The position numbers and the translations under genes were made by a program. Source: Agapanthus africanus (lineage: Eukaryota; Streptophyta; Magnoliopsida; Asparagales; Amaryllidaceae). From it: a stretch of DNA of 64,000 nt. The DNA lies in contig CM057340.1 in assembly GCA_030015575.1 (NCBI GenBank), positions 755,725,632 to 755,789,631 on the forward strand, written 5' to 3'. Below the pieces are notes generated by a model. It ran no database searches. It was not told the origin of the DNA and saw nothing but the letters and a program-made list of their open reading frames with translations. Each line of letters opens with the position of its first letter. Position 1 is the stretch's first letter. Positions 55,371 to 64,000 of this stretch are shown piece after piece.

Positions 55371-56143
55371 CCGTCCATGTCATAAAAAGGGCAGTGCGTC
55401 CCAAAATGTGGGAGCCAAAGCAAGTCGCCTCCACGCACAAGAAGATCCATCAATTTCATGCACACGACCCACATGTGCGGTGTGCATTCATTGATGAGGG
55501 GCAATTTGTTGGGGTAAAAATTTACACCCCGGTTGACCGAGTCAAAGTCAAGGTCAACCCCCAAACTAGGTGGGCCTAAGCCCAGGTCAAGCGGGCCTAT
55601 GCCCAAGTCGAGCCCGCGGCCAGCCTCCTCCATGCCAAAATATAGATCATGTAATAAATAATTTTTATGTAATTTTTTATACATGAATGCATGCAAAATG
55701 GGCATAAAGCCAATATTTTGTAAGCCCATGGCTTATGTGCAAAAAGAAATGACACATGAGCCATGGGATAGCTAAAATGCCATTTTGTGAGGCCCAAGGG
55801 GCTATATGTAAATATGTAAGCCTATAAAAGGCAGCATGATGATGAATAAAGCAACATTTTTTCCATTCTCTTAAAAACCTAGGGTTTGTACATCTTTCCC
55901 TTTTCTGAAGGTTTCAAACATTTTTCTTTCTTTGAATTAAATCAAGAGTTTTACTCTTCCTTTTCCAAAACTAAATAGTTTTTCACCATAAAACCCACCA
56001 AGGGGAGCTTGGATCTGTCATTAGATCTCAAAAGAAGAGATTTTTATATCTTACATCTCTTGATCTTCAAGATCCGGCCAAACCACAGGAGGAAGAAGAA
56101 GAACCCCCTTAATCAGCTTCAACACATCCTAGGAGTTTAACTC

Positions 56144-56144
56144 C

Positions 56145-56210
<66 letters not shown>
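56144..56210. repeat. TA microsatellite in the P 3' LTR
   Basis: Uninterrupted TA run of about 67 bp, against about 45 interrupted bp in the 5' LTR. Confidence 0.9.
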
Positions 56211-56214
<4 letters not shown>

Positions 56215-56274
56215 TATTTCCTTTCTAAAGCATAGCTTCTGGTTTCAAGGGCTAAAAGCCCTCTTTTCCTCACC

Positions 56275-56895
56275 GGCGCCCAGGCGCTCAAGCGCCGAGC
56301 GCCCACGTGCCGACACGTGGCACGCTAGCGCTCGAGCGCAAAGCGCCCACGTGCTGACACGTGGCGCGTTTGCGATCCAGCGCCCTTGCGCTCGAGCGTA
56401 AAGCGCCCGCGTACCGACACGTGGCGCGCTTGCGCTCCAGCGCACTGCGCTCGAGCGCAAGGCGCCCGCGTACCGACACGTGGCGCGCTTGTGCTCCAGC
56501 GCACTGCGCTCGAGCACAAGGCGCCCGCGTGCCGACACGTGGTGCGCTTGCGCTCAAGCGCACTACGTGCGAGCGCAAGGCGTCCGTGTGCCGACACGTG
56601 GCGCGCTTGTACTCCAGCGCACTGCGCCCAAGCCCAAGGCGCCCGCGTGCCGACACGTGGCGCGCTTGCGCTCAAGCGCACTGCGTGCGAGCGCAAGGCG
56701 TCCGTGTGCCGACACGTGGCGCGCTTGTACTCCAGCGCACTGCGCCCGAGCGCAAGGCGCCCACGTGTCGACACGTGGCGCGCTTGCGCTCCAGCGTCCA
56801 GCGCTCATGCGCAAAGTGCCCACGTATCGACACGTGGCACGCTTGCGCCTGAGCGTACAGCACCTAAGCGCACAGCGCTCAAGGCGCTGGCCCCA
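56275..56895. repeat. 59-bp GC-rich minisatellite in the P 3' LTR
   Basis: Unit starts at 56403, 56462, 56521 and 56580 show the 59-bp period. About ten units, against about seven in the 5' LTR. Each has CCGACACGTGGCGCGC. Confidence 0.88.
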
Positions 56896-57375
56896 CGCAT
56901 CCCTTGGATGCCTTTTCCCCCTCTTTTTATGTACATACATATACATATACATATGTATACATATTTGCACACACGTACTCCACGACACTGTCCCTGTTAG
57001 AAAAAAATTTCTAACGGGGCGCTGCCCCGCCCTCCGCAAAGGGGCTGCTAGCCCCCTTGACCCCCAGCCCGGTATCCGGGTAGCGGGATCCCCGTAAAAA
57101 CTCTGCGTGGCTCCCTATATATCCAAAACCCCTTTTCAAAACACAACACACGCACACCGCACATTGAGTTCGCATGACCAGTTTAACCCGTTAATCGGAG
57201 GTTCCCTCGCCCCAAAGACGAGGGGTAATTAACGGCAGCTTAGTCCACGGCTGCCGGAGATTCGGATCCCCACAATCAATAAACCCCGGCCTACCCCAGG
57301 CAGAGGGAATCTGTAGTACGCCTAACAAGCGCGCGCGTATTCCCATCTCAATGGGGTGACGAAAAACACCCTACA

Positions 57376-58944
57376 CACGTATCCAAACAATTTTGAATCT
57401 TTTACTGAAACCCCTTCACAAACCATGTCTAGTCTGGAAAAGTCGTTGGAAGCTTACATTGCAGCAACAAACCGACAGATGAGGAATTTGGATGCGTCCA
57501 TTGCCGCCCTTAGACAACCTAGTGAACCGGTAGCTAGTTTCCAACTAGCTCTAAAAATTCCAATATATGATGAGGCGGTTGGACAGATTAAGAATTTGAG
57601 TGGAGAGAGTGAGCCACCCTTCCAAATCAAACCTACACATCACCAATTGAATCCCACAACTCCGGTTTTCAAACAAGTGTCCCAAATGATTCACGAGTTA
57701 AAGATAAAACATGTAATGAGTTGTGCGACTTTGTATTGTTTGATTTACCTGATTGTGAAGAGCCCTTTTCGAGTGAAGCCAAACCTAATTCTTTCGAACT
57801 TTACACCTCCAATCTAGAACCTAAATTGATAAATATCCATGCTTTTGATGAGGTGTCTAAAAAAATTGATTTTCACTTGATTGAAGATATTGACGCCGAG
57901 AATATTTTGGATGAGGAACCCGCAGATTTGATTGAAATTTTATCTCCAATTCATCATCCCGAGTTATTAAATGTTTCTCCCGAACTTCATATGCGTCTTG
58001 ATTTTGATTATAATTGCATGGATGAGATAACTTTTGAGGAGAATTATGAGGATAGTATTGAGGAGAGTATTGAGAATAGTATTGAGGATGAACCATTTTT
58101 GTTTGATGAGTCGGATTTCCCAATTCATCCTCCTGAACCTTTAACAGTTATACTTCCTAAATCACACCCCCTCATCCTTCCAATCATTCCGACCATGCAA
58201 GAAATCACGCAGGAGGACTGTAAACTTGAAAAATTTCTGTTCGATCACAGCAGTTTTGACGCCACTAGTGCTTTCCTCCATGAATCTGACACAGTCCTCA
58301 CAACCGATATCGGTTATGAGTGTTTCACTTTTGCGGACGATTTTGAAAACTCACTGCCCGAGTTTGAATCCTTTGAATTTTCAGATGAGTTAGTTGAACC
58401 ATCAGACTCGGTTGCTTACAGTCATTTCGAACCATTGATGGAATCATTTAAGTTCGAGACAGTTTGCTTAGGTGAGAATAAGACTATCCCTAAATCACTC
58501 CCCTTCGTCCTTTCCATCGTTTCGACCGCGCAAGAATCCGTCGCGCTTCAATTTTCAATGGATGGTTTACCAAGTTCAACGTACCCATGTTTTCTTGCGA
58601 ATCTTGAGAGATTTGACCCCATTTCTCGACGGGTTGATAAATTAGCACAATCGCTTTTAACACATCGGTCATCACAATTTGTGCTAATTTATTCACTCAA
58701 TTTACACCCTCAAGTTCGTACTACACTTCTTTCTCTTTTCCGCCTTTCTTCTCCTCCATCGAGACCATATTCCACCCTTCTTCCCATACAGTCTCGTGTG
58801 TTTCTCAACTTCTTTCTCTACACTCCATTCTTCCACCAACCCTACCATTATCATGATAGAATTTTTGAATGGTTGGTGCTAACCTTTGGTCTGTATAAGG
58901 CCTTGTATAGTTTGATTTTTCTCCTCCCTAACTCTGAACTTTAA
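57376..58944 (+). pseudogene. Element B frame, first unit, C-terminal part
   Basis: Resumes after P with the codons for YPNNFESFTE. SSLEKSLEAYIAATNRQMRN (about 57427) resembles the segment SSLEQTVNLLLTNFMQ of the element A gag, placing this after the capsid region of an Athila-type gag. A 4-bp difference from the second unit near 57613 shifts the frame; the frame then runs to 58944 with an acidic Glu/Asp-rich body and ends with FFHQP and FEWLVLTFGLYKA, as in element A. No enzyme motif. The role is unknown; it is probably a derived gag or accessory protein of a non-autonomous element. Confidence 0.8.
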
Positions 58945-60443
58945 TGCTTAAACAGTGGAAACACTGTCTCACTTAAGTTTGGGGGGGCTTTTTGTATCTA
59001 TATTTTGTTTTTTTTTGTTTTTTTATTTTGTTTTTCTTTTAACAATAAAAAAACTATAAAAAATATAAACAGGGGAGTGCCGACATTTTCAACCCTATTG
59101 GTGTAACCTGACAGTGAGGACACTGTCAAGTTTAAGTTTGGGGGTGTGCTCGGTAAGCTTTCTTTCTTCGCATTCATATGTACATTTTTGCATTTGCATA
59201 CTTATTTTAAAACCCATAAAAATTGAAAAATTTTAAAAATTATAAAAATTGAAACATTCAATTTTAGCCATAATTGACTTGAGTTTGACAAATAGGTTAA
59301 CTAACTAAGAACAACTAAATCTTAGATTTAGTGAATTAAAAACCCTAAAAATAACATTTCTTAAAATTTAACGGTAGAAAGTATATGTCTTTGTAGTTTA
59401 TTTAGAAATAGGCAAATTTCGAGTTGACTTCTTGGGCTAAGTTAAAATAAGGGAAAAGTATTGATATCTTTATTAAAGTATAAGTTTGAAAAATAATTCC
59501 TAAGCTTAAGTCTAAATTCTGAAAATATATACCCTACAATTTGCACAAACACAAATCTTGAAACTTATAATAGTAGAAGAGACCTTGAAATGTTCTTGTC
59601 TAAAGTCCTTAGTATGAAGAAAAATAAAATAAAAATACAAGTGTGAATAAAGAGATAAAAAATGAACACTGGTTTTTGTAATTACTTAAGGCTGCATAAA
59701 TAGAAAAAATATTTAGCGATGGTGCTTTATCACCTAGTGCCTTAGACCAACTGGTTTGGGAGTCACTGCTAAAGCCTTAGGTGTTACAAGACTAGGAATT
59801 ACGCTTTAATGTGCAAACACATTTTGTAATCGGGCGTTGGTACCTCAAGAAGTATTAACGGTTGCATGAAGAATGTGTGAGCAATTCACCAATTGAAAAA
59901 TACTTTGGATAATGGACAAGAGTATAATAGCTTGATTTGAATTTCCAAGTGTAGGGGTGATATATACACACACGTAGGGGCATGTGATTGGGGTTTAGAT
60001 AAGAGATTTGAATGAAGAATATGACTTATATCTTTAATAGAGATGATAAAAATTTCTAAGTTGAGATGGAACCCTAGAAGGAAAACTTAGAAGATACCAA
60101 AAGCTAAGTAAATTAACAAGAATATATATAATCTTAAGTTAAATGATAAGGAAGCGTGAAAAATCTGGGTGGATAATTTCTGAGTCAAAGATAATAGAAT
60201 TCCTTGTTGGGAAACCTAATTGGAGAATAAAAGTCAATAGGCCGAATTGATAGAATTTTGTGGGTAGTATCCGCTGAAAACCCTCAGGAGACAACACTCC
60301 TCCTACTAGGGACACCTAGAGGTTTAACGGTTTGTTGCACGAGCTCAGTGCAATCGCCTTTCCCTGCGAAAGTGAGGTTAGGTCTTTTTCGAGAATAAAC
60401 TAGTTTTGCTCGAGGACAAGCAAAAGATAAATTTGGGGGTATT
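58945..60443 (+). other. 3' region of element B with two hairpin-plus-purine-tract modules
   Basis: No gene. At 58952-58967 a perfect stem ACAGTG/CACTGT closes a GAAA loop, followed 7 bp later by AAGTTTGGGGGGG. At 59110-59127 a perfect stem GACAGTG/CACTGTC closes AGGA, followed 6 bp later by AAGTTTGGGGG. The tract AAATTTGGGGGTATT (60429-60443) directly before the second LTR is the likely primer for plus-strand synthesis. The rest is AT-rich. Confidence 0.7.
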
Positions 60444-61827
60444 TGTTCATATCATAATTTTGCATTATTATATTCCCCATTCTTAGTCATTTTACAAATA
60501 AACAGACCCATGTCTGCTACATAGTTGCAGGTTATAGGTTCTCGGCACAAAAACAGTGAAAACGATGAAAAGACGATACAAAAGTGAGACTATGACCAAC
60601 AAACGGAAATATCTTGATCAAGCCTACATTTTGAGGGACAATGAAGATCAATGAACAAGTTCACAAAGTACAAAGGCAGCGCAAGGCTCAAGAGTTCGAC
60701 ACGAAGCAAACGGTAAAAGTCCACGACATTATGCACTGAGAAAAACTAGAAGAAAACTAGAAGAAAATCTGAGAAACCAAGTGAAGAAACAAGGAGCCAA
60801 AAGCAACAGAAAGAACCCCTAAAAATTGCAGCCCAAGATGCCCCCATATGGCCGCGGATCCGCGGCCAAACATGGGTCTTGGCCGCGGTTCCGCGACCGT
60901 GTTGAGCCCGAGTCGGTGAGAATTCTGGCGGTGTGTCGGTGCTTTGACTAGTCTTCTTAGGGGTATATTTGTAATTGCAGATATGACGCAATTGTAACCC
61001 TAGGGTTTTTATGTTCTATAAATAGAAACCCTAAACCCCTTTTTGAGGTATGCCTCTTTTTATTTCATCTATTCAGAATTCTAAATTCGGTGTAAATGTT
61101 TGGAGAGAGCCATCAAATAAAGTAAGGTTTTTTATTTCATTGCCCTAGTTAATTTTCATTCTGCGTTAGTATAATTTTTCTTATCTGCCCTAGTTAGATA
61201 GTTAGAAAATGTTAATCAATTCCCTAATGAGTGAGCAATTCCTCACTTGTTAGGGTTAGGAATAGGGAAGGCTTGAGAGATGAAAATCTCTCACCCCTTT
61301 CTTGACCATCACATATAATTAATAGGACTCCATGCATACATACACACACCGTTTCCTACGGCACCCTATCCCACTAGGTAGCGGTGATACCGTAGTATAA
61401 ACGACCGTTTGAGTATGTTTTCCATGGAGGTTAGGGTAATAATTAAGAAAGAAAGGACAAGAACCTAGAGGAAGAAACGTCGTTTTTTCCCGATGGTACT
61501 AATCCCCTTTATTAATTATTACCATAACACCTAAAGAGATCTAAATTAGGGCATTGAAAGCGGTGAGGAATATTGACTTTCCAAACTTAACATAAACCTA
61601 ATCCTAGCAAGATTCTAATCCTAGTCTAGATCAACTTTAGTTTTTAGATTTAATCAATCCGACAACAATCGGAATTAACTCGTTAGAACAATTAAGAAAT
61701 ACACAAAATCCCTGTGGACCGACCTGTACTCACCAGCTAGCTACCAAGCGACGCCGTTCTTGATTGCGGTAAACAATATTCTTTGATTCATCTTTTAAAA
61801 ACGCACACGCGAAACCTCTAAAAATCA
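60444..61827 (+). repeat. Second LTR of element B
   Basis: 1384 bp, TGTTCATATCATAATTTTGC..AATCA, nearly identical to 44853-46245. Contains GGCCGCGGATCCGCGGCC (60850-60867) and GGCCGCGGTTCCGCGA (60881-60896). It is followed by a primer site, so it also acts as the 5' LTR of a second unit. Confidence 0.88.
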
Positions 61828-61829
61828 AA

Positions 61830-61847
61830 TGGCGCCGTTGCCGGGGA
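61830..61847 (+). other. Athila-type primer binding site, second unit of B
   Basis: TGGCGCCGTTGCCGGGGA, two bases after the LTR end, as in the first unit. Confidence 0.93.
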
Positions 61848-62957
61848 TGGCATGTTATTTTCTTTTTGTAATTTCGGGTTAATATAAAATTGAAAAATCA
61901 TAAAAACTGAAATATAAAAAAATATAAAAAATTTATCATCTTGTTATTTTGTGAAGGGTATTTTCGTTTGAATTGTGCAGGATCGAAGAACAAATTCAGA
62001 TCTGGAAAAATCCAGAGAGCAAAACAGAAAACATCAAATCTGAACAAACAGAGGAGTATCACAACAGAGAAACAGAACAAACTTTGGGATCTGAACCGTC
62101 CACATGACCGCGCTTCCGCCGCATTGACCTGGTCTTGACCGCGGAACCGCCGCAGGGTGGTGACATCATCATTTGAAAAAAATCTCTGTAAGCTTTTCTC
62201 TCTCCTTCTCTGCAGCCCCAATATCTCCTCTGTAATATTTCCTGCAGGATTCTTTGCGCTAAAAATCTCTCCCACTTCTCCAATAACTTGATCTTGTGCA
62301 GGATTCTTTGCGTTGCGCTAAAAAATTGTTTGCAAGTGTTTGATTGGGTTTACTGTTTTGCATATTTTAAATTGACTTTAAAGGGCTTGAACACCAATCC
62401 AGATTGGGTGGGGATTTCATCACCCTTCCCAGGACCCCAAAAATCACATAAGGCATATTGCATTGACCATCAATTAATTAAAAAAATGATTAGACTCAGC
62501 CCTAAGGACTTCACGCTCAATAGGACAAAGGAATAGTTGTAGGCATCGACCATTGATCCTAACCTGACTTTGTGGTGCTTAGGCTAGACAGGTAGTGAAA
62601 GGTAACTTTAAAAGGTCCGTCTCACGGTGATTCGTAAGCGAATCCCTCATTTCTCTACTTGTGCTTACCTGGCCACAATTGGCGGTGAAGAGGCGGTTTG
62701 AGGTCCTACTTCTTGCCCTTTGGAACAGTTAGGAGCCATCTAGCTGACCTAGGTGACCCTAGATCTAGGCTTGATTGTGCATTTGTGATTGATTGAACGT
62801 GTGTCTAAGCCTTTTATCGAAAATCTTTTTTTTTTGCAAAAAGCTTCACATAAAAAAAACACAAAAAGAAAAAAGGAAAAAAAATTTACAAAAAACTTGC
62901 AACTTGTTGCTAAGAAATCCGCGCACCCACATTCTTTTCCTTCTCCTTTCATACATC
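61848..62957 (+). other. Leader of element B, second unit
   Basis: Close copy of 46266-47376. GC-rich dyads at 62106-62122 and 62137-62153, again 276 bp after the primer site. No gene. Confidence 0.8.
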
Positions 62958-64000
62958 ATGGGTACCCCACCTCACAAAACTCTAGCCGAACTTTGGTACC
63001 CTCATCCAAACATTGTTTCATACGCGAATTATTTTGGTCGAATTACGGACGACCCCTCCATGCCCAAAATTTCTTTGAAAGATCGAATAGAAGCGTCTAG
63101 GAGAAACAGTTCGACTCCACAATCCACTTTGTATCAACCATTTCAACCTTCACCACCTTCTTACGTTGATACCCCTTTTTCGAGTCCTGTTGTAACTTCG
63201 AAACCCATGTCTATCGCTGAACATATTGAACAATCTCGTAACCGATCTTTCACTCCTTTCAACACTTCCAGTTCTTGGGATCAACAGGTCCATTCACCTT
63301 TTTATCCAAATGTTGATCATACTCCTGTCCAACCATTCAATTCCAATCAGTCCTACCCGACTTTCACACCTTCCCTAGACATTGATTCTACACAACCATT
63401 TGGGAGTTTCACGTATCCAAACAATTTTGAATCTTTTACTGAAACCACTTCACAAACCATGTCTAGTCTGGAAAAGTCGTTGGAAGCTTACATTGCAGCA
63501 ACAAACCGACAGATGAGGAATTTGGATGCGTCCATTGCCGCCCTTAGACAACTTAGTGAACCGGTAGCTAGTTTCCAACTAGCTCCAAAAATTCCAATGT
63601 ATGATGAGGCGGTTGGACAGATTAAGAATTTGAGTGGAGAAAGTGAGCTGTGCACCCTTCCAAATCAAACATACCCATCACCAATTGAATCCCACAACTC
63701 CGGTTTTCAAACAAGTGTCCCAAATAATTCACCAGTTAAAGATAAAACGTATAATGAGTTGTGCGACTTTGTAGTGTTTGATTTACCTGATTGTGAAGAG
63801 CCCTTTTCGAGTGAACCCAAACCTAATTCTTTCGGACTTTACAACTCCAATCTAGAACCTAAATTGATAAATATTCATGCTTTTGATGAGGTGTCTAAAA
63901 AAATTGATTTTCACTTGATTGAAGATATTGACGCCGGGAATATTTTGGATGATGAACCCGTAGATTTGACTGAAATTTTATCTCCAATTCATCATCCTGA
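62958..64000 (+). CDS. Element B protein of unknown function, second unit (runs past window)
   Basis: Open from ATG 62958 to the window end, 347 codons, no stop. Begins MGTPPHKTLAELWYPHPN; Pro/Ser/Thr-rich first part with MSIAEHIEQSRNRSFTPFN; then the coiled-coil-like SSLEKSLEAYIAATNRQMRN segment, then an acidic part (DLPDCEEPFSS, IDFHLIEDIDAGN). It is the intact counterpart of the two pieces at 47377-47833 and 57376-58944, so a full product near 670 residues is expected. Only the middle resembles Athila-type gag; no capsid, protease or polymerase motif. That the frame stayed open here suggests it was translated recently in element history. Confidence 0.8.
   Translation, partial: MGTPPHKTLAELWYPHPNIVSYANYFGRITDDPSMPKISLKDRIEASRRNSSTPQSTLYQPFQPSPPSYVDTPFSSPVVTSKPMSIAEHIEQSRNRSFTPFNTSSSWDQQVHSPFYPNVDHTPVQPFNSNQSYPTFTPSLDIDSTQPFGSFTYPNNFESFTETTSQTMSSLEKSLEAYIAATNRQMRNLDASIAALRQLSEPVASFQLAPKIPMYDEAVGQIKNLSGESELCTLPNQTYPSPIESHNSGFQTSVPNNSPVKDKTYNELCDFVVFDLPDCEEPFSSEPKPNSFGLYNSNLEPKLINIHAFDEVSKKIDFHLIEDIDAGNILDDEPVDLTEILSPIHHP

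Larger units (their letters stand above)
51278..55506 (+). other. Repeat and hairpin 3' region of P
   Basis: No pol is present. The region is a mosaic of nested-hairpin units (51702-54085), three blocks of five short hairpins, a 30-bp minisatellite and a roughly 31-bp minisatellite. Tat-lineage elements are known for variable tandem repeats in the 3' untranslated part; the hairpin organisation is what I add from the sequence. Frames of several hundred codons in the sense strand (for example 53864-55183) are periodic and judged non-genic. Confidence 0.8.
47834..57375 (+). mobile_element. Non-autonomous gypsy (Tat-lineage-like) element P
   Basis: From TGTTAGGGTAAAAAT at 47834 to CACCCTACA at 57375, with perfect duplications CACGT at 47829-47833 and 57376-57380, in the middle of the element B frame. 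5' LTR 47834-49469, primer site, broken gag (49612-51277), a 4.2-kb 3' region of tandem repeats and hairpins, a purine-rich tract near 55494-55506, 3' LTR 55507-57375. No protease, reverse transcriptase or integrase. It is the same family as Q: equal primer site spacing, matching gag segments and the same 3' hairpin units. The LTR starts are alike but differ by several bases in the first 130, so the insertion is not very recent. Confidence 0.88.
55507..57375 (+). repeat. 3' LTR of P
   Basis: 1869 bp, TGTTGGGGTAAAAATTTACA..CACCCTACA. Aligned with the 5' LTR throughout. Purine-rich GATGAGGGGCAA precedes it. TTGAC/GTCAA cluster near its start (55531-55556), longer TA tract at 56144-56210, longer 59-bp repeat tract at 56275-56895. 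Confidence 0.9.
44853..64000 (+). mobile_element. Athila-type element B, tandem LTR-internal-LTR-internal
   Basis: LTR 44853-46245, internal 46246-60443 (split by element P), LTR 60444-61827, then a second internal region that continues past the window. Both internal regions start with the same primer site, leader and frame and are nearly identical by eye. No reverse transcriptase or integrase occurs in the first, complete internal region, so the element is non-autonomous. Tandem units sharing an LTR usually arise by unequal recombination between LTRs. Confidence 0.85.

Noticed and set aside
53864-55494. Overlapping frames of 439, 335 and 246 codons on both strands
   Set aside because: They are periodic translations of the roughly 31-bp minisatellite; openness on several frames at once reflects the repeat, not a gene.

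Overview
This window is a pile-up of plant LTR retrotransposons; I see no host protein-coding gene. The evidence is diagnostic plant retroelement parts: copia elements primed by initiator-Met tRNA (TGGTATCAGAGC), Athila-type elements with the TGGCGCCGTTGCCGGGGA primer site, long LTRs with TG..CA ends, 5-bp target duplications, and heavily decayed gag/pol frames. The host is therefore a flowering plant with a repeat-rich genome; the sequence does not let me name the species.

Layout. 1-8277: a nearly complete Angela/Tork-like copia element (A1) with an almost open gag-pol, its 5' LTR cut by the window edge. It sits in an older related LTR (A2, 8278-9651), which abuts an antisense copia leader (A3, 9652-14816). 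A3 is split by a solo LTR of a Tekay/Del-like gypsy element (9811-12649, target duplication GAGGT). 14817-28267: a decayed copia pol (A4) split by a second Tekay-like remnant (16759-27556, duplication GGATG), which is itself split by an antisense non-autonomous gypsy element Q (20149-27517). 28350-35915: copia LTR, leader and broken gag-pol (A5). 36762-38976: antisense solo copia LTR (duplication ATACA). 39011-44852: Athila-type element A with gag-protease but no reverse transcriptase. 44853-64000: Athila-type element B arranged LTR-internal-LTR-internal, its first internal part split by element P (47834-57375, duplication CACGT), a relative of Q.

How the parts relate. Only A1 encodes a nearly full enzyme set (protease, integrase with D-D-35-E, YVDD reverse transcriptase, RNase H). 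P, Q and both Athila-type elements carry gag-derived frames only and would need enzymes from other elements. P and Q have long 3' regions made almost entirely of tandem repeats and RNA hairpins.

Most notable. (1) P and Q carry arrays of hairpins whose loops are conserved while stems change with compensation, plus a second nested hairpin unit with paired changes. (2) A GC-rich double dyad lies about 200-280 bp downstream of the primer site in both copia and Athila-type elements. (3) Three inverted W-box palindromes recur with fixed spacing in three copia leaders. (4) The Tekay-like LTRs contain Pol III A and B boxes at exact tRNA spacing.
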